Shown here piece after piece: positions 25,751 to 35,025 of a DNA stretch of 43,745 nucleotides (positions within the stretch are counted from its first letter, which is position 1; the number at the start of each line of letters is the position of its first letter). The translations under genes and the position numbers were made by a program. The stretch comes from DATMXS01 sp035561355 (GTDB lineage Bacteria; Acidobacteriota; Terriglobia; Bryobacterales; Bryobacteraceae), in the NCBI GenBank assembly GCA_035561355.1, contig DATMXS010000517.1, positions 1-43,745 of the forward strand, written 5' to 3'. The notes under the pieces were generated by a model. It did not search any database and was not told where the DNA came from. It saw only the letters and a program-made list of their open reading frames with translations.

Positions 25751-28700
25751 CTAACCACGCGGGAAACAATCTGGTCCAGATTCAAGGCACCGGCCGGGCA
25801 ACCGTGGACCTGAAGTCCGAGTTGGAGCGGCTGAAAACTCTTTCAGGATCGGAGTACTGGCGCGAGTTGCAAAACCTCGCTTCGTCCGGCACGGTCGGCG
25901 CCGACCTGCTCAACGAGCTGCCCTGGCGCGAGATGGCCGGCGCAGAGAACGGCCTGGACCGGAGGAATTTTTTCCGCCTGATGGGCGCTTCGCTCGCGCT
26001 TGCGGGACTGACGGGGTGCACGAAGCAGCCGCCGGAGAAGATCGTGCCATGGGTGGTGCCGCCGGCGGAAATGCCGCAAGGCACTCCGCTCTTCTTCGCA
26101 ACGGCGATGCCGTTCGGCGGGGCAGCTACCGGCCTGCTCGTTAAGAGCTTCATGGGGCGGCCCATAAAGATCGAGGGCAACCCTCGGCACCCGGCGAGTC
26201 TCGGCGGTACGGATCGCTTCGCACAGGCGTCCATCCTGGATCTTTACGACCCGGATCGCTCCCAAGCTATCCTCCATCGGGGCGGCATCAGCAGTTGGAT
26301 CGTTTTCCTGGGCCACGTGAGCCGCGAACTCCAGCGCGCCTCATCGGACCAGGGCGCAGGCCTGCGCATCCTGACCGGCACGGTCAATTCTCCGACGCTC
26401 GGACGTCAGATCCGGGACATATTGGCGCGCTTTCCGGCAGCGAAGTGGATCCAGTGGGATCCCACGGCTCGGGATAACGCCTTCAATGGGGCCGTGATGG
26501 CCTTCGGACAGCCGGTGAACGCGGTTTACCAACTCGCGAAGGCGAGGACGATCCTTTCGCTCGATTCCGATTTTCTGACGTGCGGGCCGGGTACCGACCG
26601 CTACGCCCGCGAGTTCGCCCAGACGCGCGGGACGCGGGGCGGCGCGAACATGAGCCGGTTGTACGTAGTGGAGAGCAGCCCCACGAGCACGGGCGCGGCG
26701 GCTGACCACCGCCTGCCCCTGCGTTGCGGCCAGATGGAGGCGTTTGTCCGCGGCGTGGCCCAAGCCGTCGGCGCGCCCGGCGGAGCGAACCCGCCCGCGG
26801 AGCACGCTCGCTTTGTTCAGGCGGTCGCGAAAGACCTGCAGAGCAGCCGCAGTGCGTCGGTGGTGATCCCGGGCGACTGGCAACCGCCGGTGCTCCACGC
26901 CTTGGCTCACGCCATCAATGCGGCTATCGGCGCTCCGGGCACGACCCTTCTGTACACGGATCCGATCGAAGCGAATCCGGTGGACCACCTCGCCTCACTC
27001 CGCGAGTTAGTCGGTGAAATGCGCGCTGGCAGAGTGGATACGCTGGTGATCACGGGCACGAACCCGGTATACAGCGCGCCCGCTGATTTCCGGTTTGCCG
27101 AGGCGCTCGACCGCGTTCGCCTTCGGATTCACCACGGCCTGCACTTCGACGAAACAGCGCGCCTGTGCCACTGGCACGTTCCGGATACCCATTACCTCGA
27201 ATCCTGGAGCGACGCCCGCGCATTCGACGGCACGGCGTCAATCATACAGCCCCTCATCGCGCCCTTGTACAACGGCCGCTCGGCACATGAGATCGCGAAT
27301 GCATTGCTCGGACAGCCGGATCGCAGCGGCTACGATACGGTGCGTGGATACTGGCGCGGGCAGCAGTCCTCCGCCGAGTTCGAACTCTTCTGGAGGCGCG
27401 CCCTGTACGATGGCGTGATCCCGAACAGTGCAGCCGCGCCGCGAACGGTCTCTGTACGCGGCGATCTTGCAGCCCAGGCAAGCTCCCGACCCGAGGCGAA
27501 GGGCTACGAGATCGTCTTCCGGCCCGATCCGACGGTCTGGGATGGCCGGTTCGCCAACAACGCCTGGATGCAGGAGCTTCCAAAGCCGATCACGAAGCTC
27601 ACGTGGGACAACGCCGTCTACGTCTCTCCGAAGACAGCGCGGGATTTGCAACTCTCCGACGAAGATCTGGTGGAGTTGCAGTATCGGGGCCGCACAGTGC
27701 AGGCGCCGGTCTGGGTGGTGTGGGGCCACGCTGACGATTCGTTCACCGCGTTTCTCGGGTACGGGCGAGAGCACGGCGGGCGAGTCGCCAAAGGCGCCGG
27801 CGTCAATATGTATACCCTGCGCACGGCGGACGCGCCCTGGACAGGAACCGGGCTTGCGGTGCGAAAGCTTGGGCAAAAATACAAGCTCGCGTGCACGCAA
27901 CGGCACAAGTGGATGGACGGCCGCTACCCGGTTCGATTCGCGACCGCGGCGCAGTTCGAGAAGGACCACGACGTGTTTCATAAGCATCCGTTCGAGCACG
28001 CGCCGGATCGGGAAGACACGCTGTACCCGAATTGGGAGTACACCGGCTACGCCTGGGGCATGGCGATCGATCTGAACGCGTGCGTCGGATGCCAAGCGTG
28101 CGTTGTGGCGTGCAACGCGGAGAATAACATCCCTGTCGTCGGCAAGCAGGAGGTCTACAACTACCGTGTCATGCACTGGCTCAGAGTAGACGAGTACTGG
28201 CACGGCGACGAACGTAACCCGCACTTCTTCAACCAGCCCCACATGTGCGTGCACTGCGAGAATGCGCCGTGCGAGGTGGTCTGTCCGGTGGCGGCGACCC
28301 TCCACAACTCCGAAGGCCTGAATGAGATGGTCTACAACCGTTGCGTGGGAACGCGCTACTGCTCCAACAACTGCCCGTATAAGGTGCGTCGCTTCAATTT
28401 CCTGCTCTATTCCGACTGGTACACGCCCAGCCTGGCGCTGATGCGCAACCCCGACGTGACCGTCCGCAGCCGGGGAGTGATGGAGAAATGCACGTACTGT
28501 GCGCAGCGCATTCAGAGCGCGAAGATCGGTTCGGAATTGCAGAACCGCCGCATCGCCGACGGCGAGATCAAGACCGCGTGCCAGCAGGCGTGCCCCGCAG
28601 ACGCGATCGTCTTCGGTGACATCAATGATAGGAACAGCCGCGTTTCCCGGCTCAAGAGCGAGCACAACAACTACGGCCTGCTCGCGGAATTGAATACGAG

Positions 28701-28776
28701 GCCGCGCACTACTTATCTTGCCAGGCTGCGCAATCCCAATCCCGAACTCGAGACGGAGGCCGAACACCATGCCTGA
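25747..28776 (+). CDS. actB: ActB, molybdopterin-fold/iron-sulfur subunit of alternative complex III
   Basis: 1009-residue fusion. The N-terminus has 70 cytoplasmic residues, then a Tat-type signal (D71-RRNFF, hydrophobic 79-90, Cys91 as lipobox-type Cys). The molybdopterin-oxidoreductase-like fold, which lacks Mo in known ActB, spans about 95-730. A C-terminal ferredoxin domain starts near 779 with four cysteine groups: CVGCQACVVAC, CVHCENAPCEVVC, CVGTRYCSNNC and CTYC with CQQAC. It carries electrons from quinol (ActC) to the hemes of ActA/ActE. The ATG at 25747 overlaps the actA stop; the length matches the family. Confidence 0.96.
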   Translation: MTNHAGNNLVQIQGTGRATVDLKSELERLKTLSGSEYWRELQNLASSGTVGADLLNELPWREMAGAENGLDRRNFFRLMGASLALAGLTGCTKQPPEKIVPWVVPPAEMPQGTPLFFATAMPFGGAATGLLVKSFMGRPIKIEGNPRHPASLGGTDRFAQASILDLYDPDRSQAILHRGGISSWIVFLGHVSRELQRASSDQGAGLRILTGTVNSPTLGRQIRDILARFPAAKWIQWDPTARDNAFNGAVMAFGQPVNAVYQLAKARTILSLDSDFLTCGPGTDRYAREFAQTRGTRGGANMSRLYVVESSPTSTGAAADHRLPLRCGQMEAFVRGVAQAVGAPGGANPPAEHARFVQAVAKDLQSSRSASVVIPGDWQPPVLHALAHAINAAIGAPGTTLLYTDPIEANPVDHLASLRELVGEMRAGRVDTLVITGTNPVYSAPADFRFAEALDRVRLRIHHGLHFDETARLCHWHVPDTHYLESWSDARAFDGTASIIQPLIAPLYNGRSAHEIANALLGQPDRSGYDTVRGYWRGQQSSAEFELFWRRALYDGVIPNSAAAPRTVSVRGDLAAQASSRPEAKGYEIVFRPDPTVWDGRFANNAWMQELPKPITKLTWDNAVYVSPKTARDLQLSDEDLVELQYRGRTVQAPVWVVWGHADDSFTAFLGYGREHGGRVAKGAGVNMYTLRTADAPWTGTGLAVRKLGQKYKLACTQRHKWMDGRYPVRFATAAQFEKDHDVFHKHPFEHAPDREDTLYPNWEYTGYAWGMAIDLNACVGCQACVVACNAENNIPVVGKQEVYNYRVMHWLRVDEYWHGDERNPHFFNQPHMCVHCENAPCEVVCPVAATLHNSEGLNEMVYNRCVGTRYCSNNCPYKVRRFNFLLYSDWYTPSLALMRNPDVTVRSRGVMEKCTYCAQRIQSAKIGSELQNRRIADGEIKTACQQACPADAIVFGDINDRNSRVSRLKSEHNNYGLLAELNTRPRTTYLARLRNPNPELETEAEHHA

Positions 28777-30157
28777 CGGGCCAAACGATAGGATCACCGT
28801 CGCGCAAGACGCGCCACCTCCCGTCATAGGGCCGGGCCACACGTACGGTAGCGTCACGGACCAGATCGCGTCGATCGTGCTCACGCATCCCGAGCCGCAG
28901 AACAAAGTCTGGTGGCTCGGATTCGGCATCGCTTTTGTGCTGCTGATGGTGTTTAACGCGGCAGTGTTCTGGCTGTTTGCGAAAGGCGTCGGGATCTGGG
29001 GCGTTAACGTCCCGGTTGCCTGGGGCTTCGCGATCGTCAATTTCGTCTGGTGGATCGGTATAGGTCACGCGGGGACGCTGATCTCGGCCATCCTCCTGTT
29101 GCTGCACCAGGAATGGCGCAACTCCATCAATCGATTTGCGGAGGCGATGACACTGTTTGCCGTCGCCTGCGCCGGCATGTTCCCGATCCTTCACATGGGC
29201 CGGCCGTGGCTGGCGTACTGGCTCCTGCCGTATCCGAACACCATGAACATGTGGCCGCAATTCCGCAGCCCTCTGGTGTGGGACGTGTTCGCGGTATCGA
29301 CGTACCTAACGGTGTCCCTGCTCTTCTGGTTCGCCGGGCTGCTGCCGGACCTTGCCACTCTACGCGACCGTGCGACCAGCCGGGTTGGACGTTTTGTCTA
29401 CGGCATGCTCGCGATGGGATGGAACGGTTCCGCGCGGCACTGGCACAACTACAACATGATGTACTTGCTGCTCGCAGGCCTCGCGACACCACTGGTTGTT
29501 TCGGTCCATACAGTGGTCAGCTTCGATTTCGCCATCGCCATCGTGCCCGGCTGGCACACCACGATCTTTCCGCCGTATTTCGTCGCCGGCGCGATCTTCT
29601 CCGGGTTCGCGATGGTCCTGGCCCTGGCCATCCCGATCAGGTCGCTCTACGGGCTTCAGGATTTCATCACCATCCGGCACATTGAGAACATGGGCAAGGT
29701 GCTGCTCGGCACCGGCCTGATCGTCGCTTACGGGTACGCGATGGAGATCTTCATGGCCTGGTACAGCGGCGAGATCTATGAGCAGTACATGTCCTATAAC
29801 CGGTTCTTCGGGCCGTACGCGCCGGTGTCTTGGGGGGTGATCATGTGCAATGTCGCCGCCGCGCAAGCGCTCTGGTTCCGCAGTGTGCGCCGTAGCGTGC
29901 CTGCGATGTTCGTGCTCTCGCTGATCATCCAGCTCGGCATGTGGCTGGAACGGTACATGATCGTCGTCAGCAGCCTGCACCGTGATTTCGTGCCGCGCTC
30001 CTGGGGCATGTACCACGGGACCATCTGGGATTACGCCACGTTTGTTGGAACGCTGGGCCTGTTCTTCGCGCTGTTCTTCCTGTTCATCCGCTTCCTGCCG
30101 ATGATCTCGATTTTCGAAATGCGCGAGGTGGTCCATAAAGAGGCGGTGCACAGATGA
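28769..30157 (+). CDS. actC: ActC, NrfD-like quinol-binding membrane subunit
   Basis: 462-residue integral membrane protein with about ten helices. Contains the NrfD-type first half (WWIGIGHAGTLISAILLLLH, then PILHMGRPWLAYWLLPYPN) and a repeat-like second half (GFAMVLALAIPIRSLYGLQD). In alternative complex III ActC oxidises menaquinol/quinol and hands electrons to ActB. GGAGG lies 9 nt before the ATG; the start overlaps the actB stop by 8 bp, and the stop overlaps actD (ATGA). Confidence 0.95.
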   Translation: MPDGPNDRITVAQDAPPPVIGPGHTYGSVTDQIASIVLTHPEPQNKVWWLGFGIAFVLLMVFNAAVFWLFAKGVGIWGVNVPVAWGFAIVNFVWWIGIGHAGTLISAILLLLHQEWRNSINRFAEAMTLFAVACAGMFPILHMGRPWLAYWLLPYPNTMNMWPQFRSPLVWDVFAVSTYLTVSLLFWFAGLLPDLATLRDRATSRVGRFVYGMLAMGWNGSARHWHNYNMMYLLLAGLATPLVVSVHTVVSFDFAIAIVPGWHTTIFPPYFVAGAIFSGFAMVLALAIPIRSLYGLQDFITIRHIENMGKVLLGTGLIVAYGYAMEIFMAWYSGEIYEQYMSYNRFFGPYAPVSWGVIMCNVAAAQALWFRSVRRSVPAMFVLSLIIQLGMWLERYMIVVSSLHRDFVPRSWGMYHGTIWDYATFVGTLGLFFALFFLFIRFLPMISIFEMREVVHKEAVHR

Positions 30158-30699
30158 CCGGCGATATCGCTCCCGCCACATACGGACTGATGGCGGAGTT
30201 CGAGCACGGAGACGAGTTGGTGGCCGCGGTGGGGCGACTCAGGGCGGAAGGATACACCCGCATCGAAGCGTATACGCCCCAATCGGTGGAGGGGTTGAGC
30301 GAGGCGCTCAATTTGAAGCCTTCGCTCATGCCGAAGATCGTCGCCGCAGGCGCGATCGCCGGAGCGCTGGCCGGCTACGGGCTGCAGTACTACGTGAGCG
30401 TCATAGACTGGCAATGGAACATCGGCGGACGTCCGCTCCACAGTTGGCCGGCATTCATTCCGATCACATTCGAACTGGCAGTACTCTTCGGTTCGCTTGC
30501 GGCGTTCGTGGGCATGCTGGCGCTGAACGGCCTGCCGCGTCCCTATCATCCGGTCTTCAATGTCCCGCGGTTCGCGCACGCCTCCCGGGACCGCTTCTTC
30601 CTGGTGGTCCGCTCAGAGGATGAGCGCTTCGATGCCGACCGCACGCGGCGGTTCCTCGAGCGGCTCGAAGCCCACGAAATCGCTGAGGTGCCCGAGTGA
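30154..30699 (+). CDS. actD: ActD, small membrane subunit of alternative complex III
   Basis: 181-residue DUF3341/ActD protein: soluble N-terminal part (YGLMAEFEHGDELVAAVGRL, EAYTPQSVEGLSEAL) that resembles a ferredoxin-like fold, then two membrane helices (about 59-83, KIVAAGAIAGALAGYGLQYY; and about 106-129, ITFELAVLFGSLAAFVGMLA) joined by WNIGGRPLHSWPAFIP, and a short tail. The LHSWPAFIPITFE block is characteristic. The stop overlaps actE (GTGA), so translation is coupled. Confidence 0.94.
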   Translation: MTGDIAPATYGLMAEFEHGDELVAAVGRLRAEGYTRIEAYTPQSVEGLSEALNLKPSLMPKIVAAGAIAGALAGYGLQYYVSVIDWQWNIGGRPLHSWPAFIPITFELAVLFGSLAAFVGMLALNGLPRPYHPVFNVPRFAHASRDRFFLVVRSEDERFDADRTRRFLERLEAHEIAEVPE

Positions 30700-31427
30700 C
30701 GCCGCAGATCGCGATGGCCGTGGTTTCCTTCGCTGTCCTGACGGGCTGCCGGCAGGACATGCAGAACGCGCCGCGCTACCGGACGTTTCAGAAGTCGACG
30801 TTCTTCGCCGACGGCCTCTCGTCGCGTCCTCAGTTGCCCGGCACGGTGGCGCAGGAACAATTCGGTTCCGACGAACTGCTTAACACCGGCAAGGTGAACG
30901 GCCAGCTGGCTGATGTGTTCCCGTTCCCGGTCACTAAGGAAGTGATCCGTCGGGGGCAGGAACGCTTCAACATCTACTGCGCACCGTGCCACAGCCGGCT
31001 CGGTGACGGCGAGGGCATGATTGTCCAGCGCGGTTTCCGCAAACCGCCGTCATATCACATCGACCGGCTGCGCAACGCGCCGGTGGGCCACTTCTTCGAC
31101 GTCATCACGAACGGCTTCGGCGCGATGACCGACTATGCGGCTCGTGTGCCGCCTCGGGATCGGTGGGCCATCACTGCTTATATCCGCGCCCTGCAATTCA
31201 GCAGGACCGCGAGCGCTTCGGATGTCCCCGCCGACCAGCAAGCGAAGCTGGGCGAAGCGCCCGTGACGCCACACGGCCTGGAGGCAGGTACTACCGGAAC
31301 CGCGGCCGCCGCGCCCGCAGGACCGAGCCAGAGCGCCCCGCGCGAACCGCAGCCGTCCGAAGTACGGCCCGGCTCGCAACCCGGCCCGCGCCGTGACGCG
31401 CCGGAAAAGCCAGGAGAACAAAGATGA
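30696..31427 (+). CDS. actE: ActE, monoheme cytochrome c lipoprotein of alternative complex III
   Basis: 243-residue periplasmic cytochrome. Start is probably GTG at 30696, overlapping the actD stop; ATG at 30714 is also possible. Lipobox VLTGC (Cys18) marks a membrane-anchored lipoprotein. Heme site CAPCH follows RRGQERFNIYC; the Met ligand lies within the GAMTDYA stretch. The N-terminal QNAPRYRTFQKSTFF is typical ActE. The last 70 residues are low-complexity Pro/Ala/Gly/Arg-rich with no family match. It would shuttle electrons between ActA and the oxidase. Confidence 0.93.
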   Translation: MTPQIAMAVVSFAVLTGCRQDMQNAPRYRTFQKSTFFADGLSSRPQLPGTVAQEQFGSDELLNTGKVNGQLADVFPFPVTKEVIRRGQERFNIYCAPCHSRLGDGEGMIVQRGFRKPPSYHIDRLRNAPVGHFFDVITNGFGAMTDYAARVPPRDRWAITAYIRALQFSRTASASDVPADQQAKLGEAPVTPHGLEAGTTGTAAAAPAGPSQSAPREPQPSEVRPGSQPGPRRDAPEKPGEQR

Positions 31428-32584
31428 ACGGGGCTGCTAGCGAAGTCGATTTGCATCGCCACCAGCGAACTGCGCTCACAGTGGGCGGCATAGGCCTGCT
31501 CGTCACCGTGCTCGGCTTCTTCTTCGACGCGCCGCAGTTCTTCCGTTCGTATCTGTGGGCGTACTGGTTCTGGCTGGGCCTCGGGATCGGATGCCTGCAG
31601 ATGCTGATGCTCTTTCAGCTCACCGGCGGCGCATGGGGCTTCGTCTCGCAAAGGGTATTCGAGGCGGCGGCCCGCACCCTGCCGTTCATGTTCATCCTGG
31701 TCATCCCGCTTCTGTTCGGAATCACGGGCCTGTTCCCCTGGGCGACCGAGCAGGGGCAGAGGGAGCTGGGTCACAAGTCCGCGTATCTGAACGTGCCGTT
31801 CCTGCTGGTTCGGCTTGCGATCTACTTTGCGGTCTGGGGTGGGATTGCCGTGTTTTTTGCGCGTTGGTCCCGCGCTGCCGATGACAATCCCGATCCGCGA
31901 TACCTGCGATTGCGAAAGATCATGAGCGGACCCGGCATCGTCATCGTCGCATTCACTGCGAGTTTCGCAGTCGTGGACTGGATGATGTCGCTGGAGCCAC
32001 ATTGGTTCTCGACGGTTTACCCCCTGATCCACATCGTGGGCCAGGTGCTTGCGGGTCTCGCGCTCTCGATCCTGGTCATCGCGGTCCTTTCGACCCGGCC
32101 GCCGCTCGCCGGGGTGGTATCGGTGAACGCACTGCACGATCTCGGAAACCTGTTGCTTACGTTCACTGTGTTATGGGCCTACGTACAGTTCTCGCAACTG
32201 CTCATCACGTGGGCCGGCAACCTGCCGAAAGAGATCATCTTCTACCGGCACCGCCTGACCGGCGGCTGGCAGTATCTCGGGATGTTTCTGATCGTGGCGC
32301 ACTTCTTCGTCCCGTTTGTGCTTCTGCTTTCGCGGAAGACGAAGCGCAACCGCACCGCGCTCGCCTCGGTCGCGGCGTTCATTCTCGCGATGCGACTGTT
32401 CGATTACTTGTGGCTGATCGAGCCCGCCTTCCATCAAGGACAGTTTGCGGTGCACTGGCTTGACCTGGCGGCGCCGGTCGGGATCGGCGGCTTATGGGTC
32501 GCGCTGTTTCTATGGCTGCTGGCATCGCGGCCGCTGGTCGCCGCGAACGATCCACGAATCGTGGACGCCCTGGAGCGGGCATGA
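31424..32584 (+). CDS. actF: ActF, membrane subunit of alternative complex III
   Basis: 386-residue membrane protein with about ten helices, related to ActC (DAPQFFRSYLWAYWFWLGLG at the N-terminus, FAVVDWMMSLEPHWFSTVYP in the middle, LHDLGNLLLTFTVLWAYVQF, then WLIEPAFHQ). Known ActF lies next to ActC but is not thought to be the main quinol site. The ATG overlaps actE (ATGA), and the stop overlaps the next gene (ATGA at 32581), so the reading is one continuous chain. Confidence 0.94.
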   Translation: MNGAASEVDLHRHQRTALTVGGIGLLVTVLGFFFDAPQFFRSYLWAYWFWLGLGIGCLQMLMLFQLTGGAWGFVSQRVFEAAARTLPFMFILVIPLLFGITGLFPWATEQGQRELGHKSAYLNVPFLLVRLAIYFAVWGGIAVFFARWSRAADDNPDPRYLRLRKIMSGPGIVIVAFTASFAVVDWMMSLEPHWFSTVYPLIHIVGQVLAGLALSILVIAVLSTRPPLAGVVSVNALHDLGNLLLTFTVLWAYVQFSQLLITWAGNLPKEIIFYRHRLTGGWQYLGMFLIVAHFFVPFVLLLSRKTKRNRTALASVAAFILAMRLFDYLWLIEPAFHQGQFAVHWLDLAAPVGIGGLWVALFLWLLASRPLVAANDPRIVDALERA

Positions 32585-33126
32585 GAATCCTGAGCACTCA
32601 CGGGCACGAGACAGAGGAGCGCCCAGACCGCCACGAGCAGAAGGATGCCAACACGAAGGGCCTTTGGTGGTTTCTTGCGGCGCTGATGACGTTCCTCGTG
32701 ATCTCCGTTCTGGCAATGGCCGGGCTTTACCGGTTTTTCGGCGCACAACCGGGAATGGCGCCCGAGCAGCTCACTCCGCTCGCGCCCGCCCTGCAGATGC
32801 CGCCCACGCCGCGGCTGCAAACGCTGCCGCAACTCGATATGGATAGCATGCGCGCGCGTGAAGACCGCGTGCTCTCGACATATGGCTGGGTGGATCAGAG
32901 CGCGGGCATCGTGCGCATACCGATCGATCGCGCCATCGACATGCTGGCCCAGCGTGGTCTGCCGGCCCGCGCTTCCGGGCAGCAGGCGGCTCCGTCGGCG
33001 CCGGCGACAGGGCCTGAATCGGGAGGCCGCCAGACCGGCGGCGCATCGCCGCGGACGGAGTCCGTTCCCGGCCAATCGGCATCGGGCACGCAGTCCGCCG
33101 CGCCGGGAAGGCAGGAGGGCCGCTGA
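32581..33126 (+). CDS. Small single-pass membrane protein of act-cox clusters
   Basis: 181-residue protein: His/Asp/Glu-rich start, one membrane helix (about 29-50, WWFLAALMTFLVISVLAMAG), then Pro-rich periplasmic part with a distinctive motif LSTYGWVDQSAGIVRIPI and DRAIDMLAQRGLP, followed by a low-complexity Gly/Ala/Ser/Pro/Gln tail. Similar motifs are known from short uncharacterised proteins beside cytochrome oxidase or SCO genes; I do not know a function. It is translationally coupled to actF before it (ATGA) and to the SCO gene after it (TGATG), so a part in oxidase assembly is a fair inference. Confidence 0.86.
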   Translation: MRILSTHGHETEERPDRHEQKDANTKGLWWFLAALMTFLVISVLAMAGLYRFFGAQPGMAPEQLTPLAPALQMPPTPRLQTLPQLDMDSMRAREDRVLSTYGWVDQSAGIVRIPIDRAIDMLAQRGLPARASGQQAAPSAPATGPESGGRQTGGASPRTESVPGQSASGTQSAAPGRQEGR

Positions 33127-33956
33127 TGAAACAAATGATGTCGGGATGGCTGCTGCTGGCGACCGCGGCCTTCGCCCAACAGGGCGTGGAGACGGCCCGG
33201 CCAAAGCTCGACAACGTTCAGCCGACGCCGATCCAGAGCGTGGGATTCGATCAGAAGCTGAACGCACAACTTCCGCTCGATCTTCCGTTTCGCGACGAAG
33301 CGGGCCGCAGCGTCACGCTACGCGACTACTTCAAGCGCAAGCCGGTGATGCTCGCGCTGGTGTACTACGAGTGCCCGATGCTCTGCACCGTTGTGCTGAA
33401 CGGCATCACACGGTCGCTCAAGATGGTGCCGTTCACGCCCGGCCGGGATTTTGAGATCGTGCTCGTCAGCATCAATCCGCGCGAAACGCCCGCTCTGGCG
33501 CGGACGAAAAAGGATACGTACCTCGGCGAGTACGGACGGCCGGGGAATGAAGCCGGATGGCACTTCCTTACGGGCGAGGAGAGCTCGATCAAGCCGCTTG
33601 CCGATGCGGTCGGGTTCCGTTACGCGTGGGACGAGGAGCTTCAGCAGTACGCGCACGCGGCCGGCATGATGGTCGCGACTCCCGAGGGCCGGCTCGCACG
33701 GTACTACTACGGGGTGGAGTTCATTCCACAGCATGTGAAGTTCGGGTTGATGGAGGCGGCGCAGAACAGGATCGGTTCACCAGTCGACAAGGTGCTCCTG
33801 TACTGCTATCACTACGACGCGACCACCGGGAAGTACACGCCCTGGGTGATGGCTTCCATCCGTACGGCGGGGTTCGCCACGGTGTTCGGTCTGATCGCTC
33901 TGATCGGCCTTCTGCAATTTCGGAGGGAGCACTTCCGCCCGAGACACTCGAGGTAA
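33126..33956 (+). CDS. SCO1/SenC-type copper chaperone
   Basis: 276-residue thioredoxin-fold protein that loads copper into the CuA site of oxidase subunit II. Copper ligands C83-PML-C87 and His177 are present. An N-terminal signal (WLLLATAAFAQ) and, unusually, a C-terminal membrane helix (about 249-266, TVFGLIALIGLLQF) flank the domain; most SCO proteins are anchored at the N-terminus only. It overlaps the preceding gene by one base and ends 4 bp before coxB, its likely target. Confidence 0.94.
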   Translation: MKQMMSGWLLLATAAFAQQGVETARPKLDNVQPTPIQSVGFDQKLNAQLPLDLPFRDEAGRSVTLRDYFKRKPVMLALVYYECPMLCTVVLNGITRSLKMVPFTPGRDFEIVLVSINPRETPALARTKKDTYLGEYGRPGNEAGWHFLTGEESSIKPLADAVGFRYAWDEELQQYAHAAGMMVATPEGRLARYYYGVEFIPQHVKFGLMEAAQNRIGSPVDKVLLYCYHYDATTGKYTPWVMASIRTAGFATVFGLIALIGLLQFRREHFRPRHSR

Positions 33957-33960
33957 GACG

Positions 33961-35025
33961 ATGGCGCTCCTGAACTTCCCGCTGTTCCCCGAAGCCGCCT
34001 CAACCATGGCGCCGAAGGTGGACCAACTCTACTTCTTCCTGGTGTCCGTTTCAGCCGTGATGACGGCGCTCATCTTCCTCGTGATTCTGGCGTTCGCGAT
34101 CAAGTTCCGGCGCCGCTCGGAAACGGAGCGGCCGCGCACAATGCGCAGCCCGATGTCGCTGGAGATCGTGTGGTCGGTGATTCCGCTCGGGATCGTCATG
34201 ATCATGTTCACGTGGGGAGCCCGGCTGTACTTCCTCAACGCGCAGGTCCCGAAGAACGCCATGCAGATCTACGTGGTCGGCAAACAGTGGATGTGGAAGG
34301 TTCAACATCCCGAGGGCCCGCGCGAGATCAACGAATTGCACGTGCCCGTGAATCGCCCCGTGCAGCTCATCATCAGTTCGCAGGACGTGATTCACAGCTT
34401 CTACATGCCCGCCTTTCGCATCAAGCGTGACGCCGTGCCGGGCACGTACACCACTGCATGGTTTGAGGCGACCAAGCCGGGCGAATACCATCTGTTCTGC
34501 GCCGAGTACTGCGGAACGGACCATTCGCGCATGAGGGGACGCGTGGTGGTGATGGAAGACGCGGAATATCAACAGTGGCTCTCCGGCGGCGGCGCGGAAT
34601 CGATGTCCTCCGCCGGCCAGCAACTCTTCCAGCGGCTCGGTTGCGAGAACTGCCACAAGCAAGACGGCAGCGGCCGGTGCCCCCCACTCCGGGGCGTCTT
34701 CGGGCGCGGGGTTGGTTTGGTGGGCGGACGCAGCGTGATTGCGGATGAGGCGTATCTGCGGGAGTCCATTCTGGATCCCGGCGCGAAGATCGTGGCCGGT
34801 TATCCAAACATCATGCCGACGTTCCGGGGCCTTGTGAACGAAGACGGCCTGATGCAATTGATTGCGTATCTGAAGTCGCTGGGCGGGCCCGAGGCAGGTG
34901 CGCCGCCCGGCCAGCAAGCGCAGCAATCCGGCCAGCCCTCGCCAACGCCGGCCAATCCGCGCACGCCCCAGGCCGCGCAAGCGGGGGAAACGGGACCAAC
35001 TCAGACAGGAGAACAGCCGCGATGA
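33961..35025 (+). CDS. coxB: Cytochrome c oxidase subunit II with fused cytochrome c (caa3 type)
   Basis: 354-residue subunit II. Two N-terminal helices (24-47 and 63-85), then the cupredoxin domain with CuA ligands His145, C180, C184, H188 and M191 (CAEYCGTDHSRM), then a cytochrome c domain with C228-EN-C231-H232 and a YPNIMPTF Met ligand. The C-terminal 50 residues are low-complexity Pro/Gln. The fused heme defines caa3-type enzymes, which take electrons from membrane-bound donors such as ActE or ActA. GAGG precedes the ATG; the stop overlaps coxA (ATGA). Confidence 0.97.
   Translation: MALLNFPLFPEAASTMAPKVDQLYFFLVSVSAVMTALIFLVILAFAIKFRRRSETERPRTMRSPMSLEIVWSVIPLGIVMIMFTWGARLYFLNAQVPKNAMQIYVVGKQWMWKVQHPEGPREINELHVPVNRPVQLIISSQDVIHSFYMPAFRIKRDAVPGTYTTAWFEATKPGEYHLFCAEYCGTDHSRMRGRVVVMEDAEYQQWLSGGGAESMSSAGQQLFQRLGCENCHKQDGSGRCPPLRGVFGRGVGLVGGRSVIADEAYLRESILDPGAKIVAGYPNIMPTFRGLVNEDGLMQLIAYLKSLGGPEAGAPPGQQAQQSGQPSPTPANPRTPQAAQAGETGPTQTGEQPR

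Noticed and set aside
27238..29040. Long 600-codon open frame on the minus strand opposite actB and actC
   Set aside because: It is antisense to clear cysteine-rich Fe-S and membrane coding sequence, its predicted product is Arg/His-rich without any motif, and GC-rich codons leave such frames open by chance.
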